This document shows positions 22,735 through 34,479 of a stretch of 64,000 nucleotides of DNA, in pieces. The notes under the pieces were generated by a model. It had not been told where the DNA came from. It did no database searches and saw only the letters and a program-made list of their open reading frames with translations. Every line of letters begins with the position of its first letter. Position 1 is the stretch's first letter. A program made the translations under genes and the position numbers. This DNA comes from Yamagishiella unicocca (taxonomy: Eukaryota; Chlorophyta; Chlorophyceae; Chlamydomonadales; Volvocaceae), in contig BDSL01000032.1 in NCBI GenBank assembly GCA_003116995.1, forward strand, positions 682,001 to 746,000, given 5' to 3'.

Positions 22735-23764
22735 ATGGTGCGAATGCCGAACCCTTTTCGCCGCAGTCGCGGCAGCCGCAGCGGCGGCGCCACGCCCTCC
22801 TCCTCGGCGGCCCAGTCCGAGGGCCCGTCCACACCCCAGGGCGGCCGCAGCCCGCGCGCGCTGTCCTCCCACGCGCTCCACGTGCTTTCAGAGAAGGACG
22901 CCAACGCTGCGGAGCGCAACGGCCGCGACGATACAGCCGCTTCACCGGACACAGGCCCCAGCCGGCGCCTGGCGGCACCTCTGGCCACAACGATGAGTGA
23001 GGCAGCCGCAGCCGCGGGGACCGACCTCACCGAAGCCGACCGGCGTCGTCAGGCGCACTACGGGCTCCTCAGCGCCCGCATCTCCCAGGACAAGCAGCGC
23101 GAGCAGTACCGGCAGCAGCACCCCCAGCAACCGCACCAGGAGCAGCACGCGGGGCAGGCGGCGGTGGGGCCCGACCCCGCAGGCTTCACCGCGCCTGATC
23201 AGGACGGTCCCGCCTGCAGTGTGCTCATGCCGCCTGGAGTCAGCGGCGGCAGCCTGGCGGCGCCGGCGCCCCCGGTGGTGGTTTCGGAGATTCCGGCCGC
23301 GCCGATCACCCTGGAGCGCCCCGCGCCCCGAAACCTGCCCGACTTCCTGGAGAACCCGGGTGCGGCGGCACGGGTGGGGGGCAGCGGGGGGGGGGCAGTA
23401 GGGGGGCAGCAGGGATGGGGGAGGCAGCAGGGGGGGGGGGCAGCAGGGATGGGTCAGCAGGGATGGGGGAGGCAGCAGGGGGGGAGGCAGGACGGGCAAT
23501 GGCGTGGAGGCTTGCTACTAGTAGTACTTATTACGGTGGGTTCCAGACCGAAAGGCGGAGCCATTGCTGTTGCTACTCTTATAATGCCTAGTGATTTGAA
23601 AGCGGGATTAAGGCCGCCGCGTACGGTTAGGGTAAAGGATAATATGCGAATCCACGACCGACAAACCAAGGGCGACGAAGCTGGTGGTCCAGGAGAGAGG
23701 GGCGGCGAGTAGACGGAGCGGCATATGGCTGGGGGCATGCCGGTTGGCAACTAGGCAATTGACT

Positions 23765-23816
<52 letters not shown>

Positions 23817-26048
23817 CACCAGGGGACTGGGTCTGGCAGCCACGCCCATAGTGCTCGTGGGAGGCTTGGAATGCACCTTCGGGCCCCCTTCTACTGGACT
23901 GCAACTGCATCAACGACTCCCAAGTTTATGGACCCGTGACCACCACCCGGGCCGTCGTCGTCGTGACTCATGCCCGTGCCTGCCCTGCGGGCCTCATTCC
24001 GTTCCCCCAGGCGACCCGCGGGTCACCGCCACGCCCGACAAGTACCACCCCACCGGCGGCCCCCTGACGCCTCCGGAGGGCAGCATCACATCGCTGCAGC
24101 AGCACTTTGCGTTCTTCGACATGTGAGCGGCTGAGCTCTGCTCGTTGGCGATGGGGGCGCGAGGGGGGGGTGTAAGCGGCGCGGGTGGAATGGTCTGGGG
24201 TCTGAAGCTGGGATACGGTGCGCCGTAAGCGGCGCGGGTGGAATGGCCTGGGGTCTGAAGCTGGGGTACGGTGCGCCGGGGGGCGGCTAACCTTCTTTGA
24301 TGACCAGAGAAGCCACGTGACCCTCTCCTCCCCCCTTTGTCGTTTCCTATGTCGTGTCACCGGGTCCTCTCGCTACCCTCCTTGCAGCACGCCGTCGCCA
24401 GGCCGCGCCCACAGGTTTCCCGATAGTCAGCCCAAGTTCTCCGGCATGCACACCCAACCGCGTGTCCGAAAAGTACTCGCCAGCTATACCGGTAGTCTGT
24501 CCTCCCGACTCCCAACGTCGTGTAAGCGGATCTTCGCGCCATTCCCCCCACCCCCCACCCGACCCCCGCTGCAGCAACAAGGACGGCAAGATCACCTTGT
24601 ACGAATGCATGACGGGTGAGCTCTGGGTGCGTACGTCGGGTGCGGCAGCCTGAGCTCGGAAAGTGGGGCGGCCCCTCCCCGCATACGACCAGCCAGTCCT
24701 CCCCGCGCCTAGCAGCACCACCAAGCCTCACATTCCATTGCCATGTACCGCGCGCCGAGGCTGCGGCCCCCGTCAAGCCGAGCTCCCCCTCGAGCACTCA
24801 CCAAACGCGTTGCCTGGACCCTTCTGTGTTTTGTGCCTGCGTGTGTTGTCCAACGGCTTCCCCGCCATCCTTCCTCCCCCCCAGGCTTCCGCTACCTGCT
24901 GCGCCGCTACCTGCCGGAGCCGCTCAACACGCTGGTGGCCGGCCCCGTGGCGCTGGCGGTGCAGCTGCCGATGGCCTGGCTGACGGGGGACAGCTGGCTG
25001 CCGGACCCGCGGCTGGTGGTGCACGTGCGCAACGCACACAAGTGAGCGCGGGGTGGGCAGAGGTGGCGGGGTGGCGGCCCCCTCCGGCCCCCTCCGGCCC
25101 CCTCCGGCCCCCTCCGGCCCCTCCGCTCCACCTGTTAATCAGTCCGGGCACGATGTGGGGTTTGCGAATTTCCGGAAACGTCAAGGAGGAAAGCCCCCAA
25201 CGTGCGGGGGCTGTATTTGGCCACACGGACTTACATCCCGTCGCCAAGTGAGGCAAGCCATGCATCCTGCGCCCGTGCCTGCCCCCCCGGCGCGTCGGTC
25301 CTACCCAGGGCCGTTCACGGCAGCAACTCCAAGGCCTGGGACAGGTCGGGCCACTTCACGCCCGCGCGCTTCGAGGCGCTCCTGTCCAAGTACGACAGGA
25401 CCGGCAAGGGCGGTCTGACGCTGTGGGAGCTGCTGAGCTTCATCCGCGGGCAGGCGAACCTGGGGGACGTCGCGGGCATGTGGGTGCTGCTCCAGGGAAG
25501 GAGGTTTGTGAGGAGGTCGTTGGCGAGCAGCGCGGCTCCAGGGAGGGAGGTGACGCAGGGAGGGAGGAGGGAGGCGAGGTGGCAGCCGCGGGGGGCCATG
25601 GCGGGCGGCGGCGGTGTAACCACATCAGGCTGCGATGGGTGCTGTTGCGGGAGAAGAAGGAGGCCAAGGAACGAGCTTGCGGATGTTCATTCCTGTTACA
25701 GAAGCTACGTCTGACGGTCCTGCCGCGATAGTACGCCCCAAAACCCTTACCCGACTTACCAGTCGGTTCCTTCCCACGCCCCTCTCGTATGTCGTACCAT
25801 GGGTTTCCCCCTCCCCCGTCCCATTCTCTGCCCCCTCCCTACCCGGCCCCGACTGCAGCATCGCCAACACAGGCGAGTGGTTGATGACCTGGGCACTGCT
25901 GTGCGACTCGACAGGGGTGCTGCGACGCGAGGAGATACGCGGCATGTACGACGGTACGGCATTTTATCGCCTGGCGGAGCGCAACGGGTACAAACACTAC
26001 GGGCTGCAGAGCGGCCGCGCCCCTGCCGTGAAGAACGGATACGCCTGA
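22735..26048 (+). CDS. Caleosin-family protein (putative peroxygenase)
   Basis: Six exons: 22735-23359, 24011-24122, 24575-24615, 24885-25041, 25309-25479 and 25859-26048, all GT-AG in continuous phase, giving 431 residues. Residues 1-208 are a disordered Ser/Ala/Gln/Pro-rich extension. The caleosin core follows: LQQHFAFFD with His about 240, a calcium-binding EF-hand (Asp245, Asn247, Asp249, Gly250, Glu256), a hydrophobic segment (about 265-300) and VHGSNSKAW with the second heme-ligand-type His about 315. Then come HFTPARFEALLSKYD, LTLWELLSFIRG, the WLMTWALL hydrophobic stretch and GVLRREEIRGMYDG. Caleosins sit on lipid droplets or ER and use heme to oxygenate fatty acids with hydroperoxides. 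The plant-type proline knot is not obvious, although Pro residues occur in the hydrophobic segment. The start ATG opens the long first exon; a later in-frame ATG would only trim the extension. Confidence 0.92.
23645..23735 (+). mobile_element. Dispersed repeat, copy 2 (caleosin intron 1)
   Basis: GCGAATCCACGACCGACAAA, then AAGGGCGACGAAG and GGTCCAGGAGAG, match the block at 16470-16560 in VPS35 intron 8. The 120 bp before it are AT-richer than the rest of the intron, as expected for an inserted element. Confidence 0.55.
23765..23812 (+). repeat. (GCA)16 microsatellite
   Basis: Sixteen perfect trinucleotide units within caleosin intron 1. Not in an exon of the model, so not a polyglutamine tract of the protein. 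Confidence 0.95.
24172..24277 (+). repeat. 53-bp tandem duplication
   Basis: Two nearly identical 53-bp units in caleosin intron 2, each beginning GTAAGCGGCGCGGGTGGAAT. Each unit starts with a sequence resembling a 5' splice site. Confidence 0.93.
24516..24546 (-). repeat. Dispersed intron motif copy, caleosin intron 2
   Basis: CGTCGTGTAAGCGGATCTTC then GCGCCATTCC, 28-58 nt before the acceptor at 24573-24574. A second copy, GTCGTGTCACCGGGTCCTCT, lies at 24351. Both are in acceptor-type orientation. Confidence 0.65.
25077..25124 (+). repeat. 10-bp tandem repeat (CCCCTCCGGC)
   Basis: About five units near the start of caleosin intron 4. Confidence 0.85.
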
Positions 26049-26622
26049 GTACGGCCACCAGGCGTCGTACAGCCACTCAGCCATCCAGCCCCCCAGCCTG
26101 TGCCGTTGGCCCACCTGTGGCGTTGGCGGGGAGCCCCGCCGTACCACTACCGGTATCCGGTATTTGCGCGATTGGGAAAAACGGCCTTCGTAGTAACGCC
26201 TCCACCCCACGATGCATTTCTACGCTACCGCAAGATACCATGCGTGCACTTGTTGTGATAAGGATATTTGCACTCAACAGTTGACGGGTTTAGGGTTTGG
26301 AAGTTTCATGGCTCTTATCTGACCTACCAGTCGCTTTGGCTCTGCTTGTTGGAGTGGAGAACGGCTGCGGTAGGGTGCTAGCTTCCTCTCGTCTACGCGC
26401 CCCATCGCCTTGTGAGCATAGCTCCAGGGTGGCGGTTGTCCTGCCGAGCTGCTGTCCTCGCAGCACCGCGGGCCCGTGCCGAAGAGGCGGCACGGTGCTG
26501 TACGGCGAAGCGTAGAAGTACGAGTAGGCTCATTGGGGTACGGCATCTGTCACACAGGCGCACTGCCGTGGGGACTGTGTTACAGCCTGGGCGGAGATCG
26601 CTGTGTGCACGATGCGTTGCGA

Positions 26623-26627
26623 TGTAA
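26623..26627 (+). terminator. Candidate polyadenylation signal TGTAA
   Basis: First TGTAA seen after the caleosin stop, 575 nt downstream, which is a usual 3' UTR length for this group. Confidence 0.5.
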
Positions 26628-26639
26628 GGGAGCGGAGCA

Positions 26640-29120
26640 GGGATGGCACCGATTGAAGGTTTGGAGCTTGCGCGCCACGATCTCGGGCGAAGGCGTTGCA
26701 AACCTGACTGGCGTTGCAGGCGCCGTGGACATCAATCAGAAGTGGTCAGGATTTGCAGGGTCTAGTAAGGCCAACTAAGTGTGGTCACCCGTTTAAAACG
26801 TTGACAATTGATCCAGGTGGATGCACGTGGGCTGTGAGAGCCAGGTGGCGCACAGTCACCCCCCAAAGCTACCCCCCGTCACACGTAAGAGGTACAACCG
26901 TCCCGTTATCAGGTGACGGACAAACACCGCGGGCGTTCTCACGATTGAGGTTATGATATAAAAACCTCCTGCAGTTTGAGCTCCTTAACGCGCCCCACGC
27001 ATAACCTAAGCTGCACAAGAATCCGGGAGTTCGAGTATTATGGTCGCCCTCGCCTGCTCATGTTAATAAATAAAAGTATGAAAGTGAAAGCCAGTGGACA
27101 TCGATACCGCTACCATGGTAGAAGCCCCGCCTATTCGGCAAGAATGGATGAGGGCGGTACGAAGAAAGGTCGAAAAAGGTTCCCGCCTCTTGACGACCAG
27201 CGCAAAATGCCCAGGGCTGTCCGAATTGTAAGACGGAGACAATGAAAATTGCGATCCTTGTTTGGACCTGAGTAATCGGGCCCGAGGAGGCCCATAGCAC
27301 TGTCGTTCTCAGTTACTCGACTGACAGGTGTTAAGTTTCTACCTCGCATCACCACGCTACGAGCGTGCAACCTTTCTACAAGCGCACATTCTACAAGAGG
27401 TGCTGTATTTATGTAAATTATGTTCATTCGGCTTTTCCCACGGCAAAATCGCAGGGCATGACATGGATGGACGGTGGGAGCTTTCTATCTTTTGCAGGGT
27501 TGGAATCTCCGATACACAATGCAGTTCAGTTATGACCTAGGGTTCCGCCATCAACGGCTTGCCGGATGCAGCGGCGCAACTTTGCGGGGTGAGGTGCTGA
27601 CTTCGCGAATTATGATGGCTCTAGTCCTGGCATCTCCGAAACTGCGCCTGAAGGCCTTACTTCAGGCGTGACTTCCGATGTTGTGATATATAACGGCGTA
27701 CAGTAAGCGGCCTGAGGTACTGCTAAGGCGTTCTTCTAATTTCAGCCCAACTGCTATCTAGGATGGCCGAGGTGCCTCAAACTTACGTACATGTTTATTA
27801 AGTTTATCACTTTGACTGGATATCTGCAAGACGCCCTCAGTTTGGCCTTTATCATGTACGTAACCGTGATCCTTGCCTGTTGCGATTGGCTGCGCTGCGT
27901 GGCCAATACCACAGGCGCTGAAAGGACCGTAGTTACTCATATAAATATATTTAGTCAAGTTCAGCTGCTGCATTTGGTGCTTCGGTGGCGTATGCATCGG
28001 GCGCTGCGTGGCGAGTAAAGGGGGATTCGCGAGTCTGCACGAGTCAGACTGTGCCGAAGCGGGCCCGAGGGTCGGAGGCAGGAAGAAGACATAACTGGAT
28101 GCTGTCGGAAGTAGACGATTCAACAGGTCTTAAGATTGTAATGAATTACACTCTATTGGGCATAGTCGGTGGTGTCGAGCGCGGTCGAAGGCATAAGCAG
28201 TTGGTAACCACGGGTTGGTTTGCACTCTCGCATTCTGGTTTGCATCCAAGCACTACCGTGCACCAGGTGCTTCACACCAGTCATTTTATTCAGCAGTTGT
28301 TCAAGGTAATATCAGTGGGCGCCGTTCACTGCAAAATGCTCGTATTGGTGGTTGCACAGAGTTGCGGGGGATGCGCAGGGTTCCATACGTGCAGGCGCGT
28401 TGAGATCATGCAAGATGGCAACCTTTATTACTGATAACTTAATTCCATGGAATAACGTTTCAACTTAAGGAATGCCCAAAAGCGCTCAGGCAGGTCAGTG
28501 TGTGTGTGCGGGGGGGGGGGCCCAAAACGCTGTCCACGCTAGTAGGCCATGAATACAGGGGTCGGTGATAAACTACTTGTAACAAGGATCTATGAAGGTG
28601 GTCGCGAATATTCAAAAGCCGTTAAGCGGATGTGAGAGCCAGCAATGCGGTAAGTGTGGTACAATGCATTGCATTGCTATGCCGGCATCATGAGATGTTC
28701 GCATTACATGCAGTAACATAAACAAGACCAAATTATTCGCTCTGTATTCATGAAACATCATTGCATGTTACTACTAGAGTAGAAGAAAGTGCAACGTGTG
28801 GAGTTAGCAGGTCTTAACAGCCTCCAGCAGCAGCCGAACGCAGTCTGACCTGGCACACGATTTGGAGCGCGCATACGGAACAGATTTTAAGTGCACAATG
28901 GCAATGTAATTTGTGCTTCGGTAACAACTCGTTCATAATGCTTCGGCACCCCCCGCTATCGAGTCAACTGGCCCTTTGCATTTACTTGTAGCAAGCGTGC
29001 GTACATCCGAGGGTGCAAATTCAGAACACGTAAGTGGCAAGGTTAGGACATCGACATACGGCCCAGCCGCATTGACACGCGCGTTACTACCATCAATTAC
29101 GCAGGACGCCGAACGTCACG
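26640..29120. other. Intergenic, no convincing gene
   Basis: About 2.5 kb of AT-richer sequence with scattered short open frames on both strands (for example 26976-27245 and 27985-28434, plus strand). None has codon bias, splice-site support or a recognisable motif. A poly-G tract lies at 28510-28520. Confidence 0.45.
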
Positions 29121-32100
29121 ATGACAGGTTATGATCTCCATGGATGCTGCAACGGCGGTGGGCTGCCCATTGCGAAGCAGGACGGTCCGCAACCTGCCGC
29201 GATTGCCGAATGCAAGCTGGAGGCGGAACACCGCGCGTCCGAGGAAGAGGATCGGTCAACGTGTCCTCAACGGGAGCTGTTACAGCCACCTGGTGTGGAA
29301 TTGGGGCCTCACACCCCGACATCAGATTCGGTTGGGCGGGACCTTGCCTTTTTTCCCATGGACGCTGGTTTGCTTGACGATGGCGGGGCCGCTTTCACTG
29401 ACGAAGAGCGGTCTGAGTTTGATTCCACTTGTGGCGGTGGGATTCTAGACAGCTCAGCGCGTCACCAGTCAACGGAGGAATGTGATGGCGGCCCCGCCAC
29501 CAACACCGATTGCTACTTAGACAGGCCGGTGCTGCATAGGACGTCGACGACAGGCGTCCCACTACACTCCTCTGCTCCGGCTGAGAAGGTGCGTGCGTGT
29601 TCTACACGGTCACCTCGCTTAGCTCGTCGTTTTTCATTCCTGCTGCTCCCCAACTCGGATCGCTATCACGAGACGGTCGCGAGATGATGGGATGCGCCCT
29701 CCCCGACCCCAATCTCAATTGCAAGCCTCGAACCGGGGTTCTCACGTCTGAACCTGCGACACCGTCCGTGCACCTCCCACGCAGGTTTGCGACCTGATCG
29801 TGGATATGGACGCCGCCGCTGCCGCCGTGAGCGCCGCGCTCACTGGCATCACCGGCGGCCTCAGCCGCAGTGGCCTGGGCACCGAGGGGGGCATGGCCCA
29901 GTCCTCGCGACTAGGCGGCCTGGGACCGCCGCCACCACCGCCACCTCGGCGCAGCATGTCCCACAACCCAAGTCTCTCGGCGACACCGCTGGCGGCCGGC
30001 GAGCCCCTTGGCTACCCGTTTCTGCTCCACCCTTCCCACCAGCCGCCGCCGCCGCCGCCGAGACAGTACTTGCGCACATTGTCGCAGCCGCTTCCTAACG
30101 CCGCCTCGTACCTCCGCTACCCTACCAACAGCAATACGCACACCCGCATAGCCACAGTCGTTTCGGGAGTGCCCGCGGACGAGCTCGATGCCTACCATCA
30201 GGACAACACCCCCCGCTGGCGTGTCAGCATCAGCGGCCCAACAGCTGATCTTCCGGGCGACAACGGCTTCCCGCGACCTGAGCTCCGCTGGCACACGAGC
30301 CTGAGCGGCCAAGCCTCCGACCTGCCTCTCTACCCCTGCCAGTACCCACATCCGCATTACAACGCGCACTTGCACCACAACGGCCGACCCCACCTCCTTG
30401 CCTCCGGCGTGCAACAGTGCCTGCCGTTGCAACAGCTGAATCCCCAGCGGCATCCCCACTCAGGTCCGCAGCAGCAGCAAAGCCGGTTGACAGCCAGCCG
30501 AGTGCTTGCCATGTCGCAGCCAGGGGCCATGACGGGGCTGCATTCCCAGGGCGGTGTATTGATGGCGGCACAGCAGCATGGGATGGTGCCTCAGGCGGGG
30601 CTCATGCACCCTGCTCACCAGGGCATGGCGCAGGGCCCGCAGCCAGTCGCGGTGCCCGGCGGCCTGCACGGAATGATGGGCATGGGCGCTGACGGCTTAA
30701 CGACCTCCGTCTCCCGGCCATTCGCGTCCATGAACGGCATGATGGGGCTTCAGCCGCCACAGCAACTGCAGATGCAGGCCGGGCTGGGCCGCTCGGTTCA
30801 TGCCATGCACGGAGGCATGCAGCAGCCGCTGCAAGTGCACGCGCAGCAGCAGCAGCTTCACCGACAGCGGCATTCAGCTTCCTCCCAGCAGCTACACCTG
30901 ATGGCTGCGGCGGCGGCAGCAGGCCAGCAGCACCAACACGAGCTAATGGCAGCGATGGCCGCAGCCACCTGGCAGCAGCCGCAACATCAGGAGCTACCGC
31001 CCCAGCTGCAGCCCGGCCTGGGTCAGCAGCAGCACGCGCTTGGCGTTGGTCAGCTGTCAGGGCGGCCAACATCTCCGCTGCTTTTCGCGCAGATGCCCGC
31101 ACCGTCTGAATGCTCCGTGACTGTAGGCGCAGGTGGGTCCTAGTCACGCGCCGCGCTGTCCCGAAGGCCCTTCCTCACGTGCTTTGCCGCGCTGTCCCGA
31201 AGGCCCTTCCTCACGTGCGTTGCCGCGCTGTCCCGAAGGCCCTTCCTCACGTGCTTTGCCGCTCATCCCTTCCTTACCCTCGCCAGGTCCGCACCAGCAA
31301 GTCCAAGCCGCGATCGGCGTTCCCATGGGCCCCGACGCAATGCCCTCGGGCGTCTTAGGCCCTCGGGCTCTGGCCTCCGCCATGGCCGCCTTCACGGCGG
31401 CAAGAAAGGACAACCCCGGCGCCCTCCTCGGCTTGTATGAGGGAACCCTGTCGGTCGCCGTGGCGGAGGCGCAGCGGGGTCGCGGCCCTGTCAGCCTGCA
31501 GCAGCTGCAGCAGGAGAGGGCGCTGCTGTGCGCGATTGCCGACGTGTTGCTCAAGTCCATGCCGGGCGATGGGGCAGGGGGGGTCAAGTCGGGAGCCAAT
31601 GCCAACCCCAACTCCAACTCCTTGGAGGCCGGCGCCCCCGATGATGACGTGGACCTCAACCTCGTGCTGGTTTCGGCGCGACGCCACGTGGACGAGTGGA
31701 CGAGCCTGTCCGAGCCGCTCAAGTGTGGCCTGATAGTCCTGGCCAGGGCCATGTCTCTGTTGAGCGAGGCGGCACCGGGGCCTGGCGAGGCCGACGGCAT
31801 GGAGCGCTACACTGCCGTGTGCCGGCTGCTCCTCACCCTGGCAGCCGCCGACGAGGTCTTCCTAGCCGCGCTGCGTTCCGCCCTGATGCGGCAGCAGCAG
31901 CAGCACCCGCCACCTAGCGCCGCGACTTTCGCAGCTGCGGGGGCGGGGGCCGCGGAGCAGGGCCCCGTGGGCCCTGTGCCCCCGTGGATGCTTCCGCGGC
32001 AGCTGGTGACGTCACTGCGCGCCGTGGCGGGAGGCTCGAGCGGGGACTCGACCTCCATGGTGGCGCCGGCGTGGGCGGCGGGCGTATTCCACGGCACCGC

Positions 32101-33473
32101 CATTGTTGGCAACCCCAGCGGCGGAGGTGAGGTGGCCGCGCATGGCGGCGGGGCGGACGGCGACGGCAGGGGCAGGGGGGGCTCCGCGGCCCCTGGCAGC
32201 CACGACCTGGTTGTGGAGGAGCCACAGGCGCGGGTCACGGACGGGTCCTCGCAGATACCCCTCCTGGGTCGCAGCTTATCGGCCCCGGCGCACCGGCCGG
32301 TAGAGAGCCGCCTGCTCACCAGCCTCTTCTCGTCCTTCCACAACCGAGGCGACGGCGGCGGCGGCGACGACGGTCTCGGAGCGGGCAACAGCCGCAGGCC
32401 GACGGAGCTCAATGCCGCTGCGCTGGCGCAGCTGTTCGGCGAGGACGCAGACCTGCTGGGAGCCGCAGCGGCGGCGGCGTTCGGCAGCTTGAGCGGCGCC
32501 GACGGCGGCCGCGCCTCCGACTCCGGCTCCTCCGCCATTGCGTCCTTCCTGGAGTCGTTCACCGCCCGCAGCAGCATGGCGCTCTCCTCGATGTACGACC
32601 GTACGGGCAGCATGGACCTGGCGGGTCTGAGCCTGCACCCCTCCCCGCGCACTTCCCCCGCCAACCCAATGGCGCTGCGCGCGGAGTTGGCCACCTCGCT
32701 GGGCGCCTGCGGCACCGCCGTAGAGAGCCCGGCTGCGGGCCAGGTGGCGCCGCCAGGGCCGTTGCTCGGCGCACCACCGTTGCCGGTGTCGGGGCCGGGC
32801 TCGCTTCACGCTCCGTCAGTGGCTCCGTCGCCGCCGCTGCCTGTACTCGGTCCCCAGGGCCAGCCCGAGCTCTCCAGCCGCCAGCTGCAGCACTCGGACT
32901 TCAGGGTGGTTCCGGGGGTGACATCGGCGGTGGTGGGGCAGGGGCAGGGCCTGTATGGAAGCTGCTACGTGGAGGCTGGGGCATCGGACCCGCAGCAGCA
33001 GCAGCACCCTCATCTGCAACGGCAGCAGAACCACCAACCGCAGCACCACCACCACAGTCTGCCGCCTGAGGCAGCACTGAGCGCCATCGCAGGTGGGTGG
33101 CCGGGCCGGCGCTCACCGGGCACTGCTGTCCAGGGTTTTACAACCTTCACGACGCCATGCTGAGTGGCAACGCTACAGCTGTGTGGTTTCACACGGTTTG
33201 ATGTTTCTTGACTGGCATTCCCATCTGAACTGCGCACGCGCCGCATCTTCCACGGTCAGGCCGGTGACTGGGACCACACAACACAACACATAAACTACCG
33301 CAAACGACCTGACTTCACTCTTGGCCTCGCCGACACCTCAACCGCCTGCAGGACCTGGAGGCAATGCCTTGGGAGTTCTGAGCTCTGGCGATCTGGACTC
33401 CTTGTCCTGGGACCCCGAAGCTCTGCGCGCAGCGCTACGCATCCTCCAGGCCACAGCCCAACTGGACGGCTGA
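29121..33473 (+). CDS. Large Gln/Pro/Ser-rich protein of unknown function
   Basis: Four exons: 29121-29588, 29785-31132, 31287-33092 and 33352-33473, with phases 0, 1 and 1. All are GT-AG and the frame closes exactly at TGA, giving 1247 residues. No catalytic motif is recognised. Exon 1 is acidic and Cys-containing. Exon 2 has a proline run, two similar RWRVSISG/RWHTSLSG phases (PKA-like R-x-x-S sites) and long Gln/His/Met-rich stretches. Exon 3 opens with a helical region (about 31370-31900: ALASAMAAFTAAR, ALLCAIADVLLK, TAVCRLLLTLAAADE) and then turns Gly/Ser/Ala-rich with a poly-His/Gln end. The short last exon encodes a possible amphipathic helix (EALRAALRILQATAQ). The composition suggests a scaffold or transcriptional regulator, but this is a guess. 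The true 5' end may be further upstream. Confidence 0.8.
31151..31258 (+). repeat. 36-bp tandem repeat, three units
   Basis: Three near-perfect 36-bp units beginning CCGCGCTGTCCCGAAGGCCC fill most of intron 2 (31133-31286) of the Gln-rich gene. Because 36 is a multiple of 3 the frame stays open, but exon 2 has a clean donor before it. Confidence 0.95.
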
Positions 33474-34456
33474 CAAACACACACCGCTGTACTAGCTTGC
33501 AACCCATGACGCATCTTCTCTTCGCATCATTTTAGTGCACTTGCCTCCTCGCATCCTCATCACATCGCATCGCGCGCGCTCGCGCCGCCGCCGCCGGACG
33601 ATACCTGGGGCAGCAGGCTGGTGATCTTGATCGTCCCCAGCACATACTTACATATGATAAATACTGTCCTCGTACGATAAGACTGCCCACGCGACTAGTG
33701 CGGCTTGCACTGTGACATGCGCACGCCGGGGTGCAGAGGCAAATGAAACGACTCGCGGTGCCCCATGGACGTGTGCGCCGCTCCCATGTGACTCGTCTCG
33801 CATTTATATACTCGCCGGTGCTATCTTCCATGCCTGGTTGTTGGGTTTGGGTATTACTAAGGACGCACGCCGTGTGTCCGCGGTAAGGAGTCGTGTTGGC
33901 AGCCATGTCCGGTTGGTACCGGTTGCCTCTTCCCCGCAGCCTACCTCTGTCTTTAGTCATGCATTGCTCCATGAGGCACTCAACGCTGTGCATGCACCGA
34001 CGGCACTGTTCCACGTCGTCCGCATCTGCCCTCATATGCTCTCGGCTAGCTTTTCTCGCGCCACAGCGGTGGCTGTTTCTCGTGCCTGGTGCAGTCGCCT
34101 GCACGTTGCGTCTGTGTTGCTCTTGGTTGTCGTTGTCACTGTCGGGCGCTACCGCCCCCCTTTCACTGTCATGCAAATTCGGCGCCACGTTTTGCCGGCG
34201 ATATTGGATATGGTTGTACATACATACACGTTGATGAGTAAGGTTATGGGTGTAGTAGCGTCGCCGTGCACCATGCGGACGAATATGGAAACCTCCCCTG
34301 GACAAAATCATCTCATGAGTTCGAAGGTTTGAGAGTTGCCTATCTAGCATTTATAGTGGGCTGCCCAGCCCAGCGTCGAGAGAAACGTGTCCCAATGGTA
34401 TGACAGGATCTTGTTATGTTTACGTTGCCGAGTGTCTTGAGTTTGCCCCGGGATAA

Positions 34457-34461
34457 TGTAA
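34457..34461 (+). terminator. Candidate polyadenylation signal TGTAA
   Basis: First TGTAA seen after the stop of the Gln-rich gene, 983 nt downstream. The intervening sequence is then its 3' UTR. Confidence 0.4.
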
Positions 34462-34479
34462 CGCAGCGGCTGGATGGCG

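Noticed and set aside
23765..23812. Polyglutamine tract
   Set aside because: The (GCA)16 run is inside caleosin intron 1; the exon ends with a good donor 400 nt earlier and phase is restored at 24011.
27985..28434. Plus-strand 149-codon frame
   Set aside because: Low-GC intergenic stretch, no recognisable motif or splice support.
33532..34350. Minus-strand 272-codon and plus-strand 206-codon frames after the Gln-rich gene
   Set aside because: Both lie in the likely 3' UTR, contradict each other and show no conserved features.
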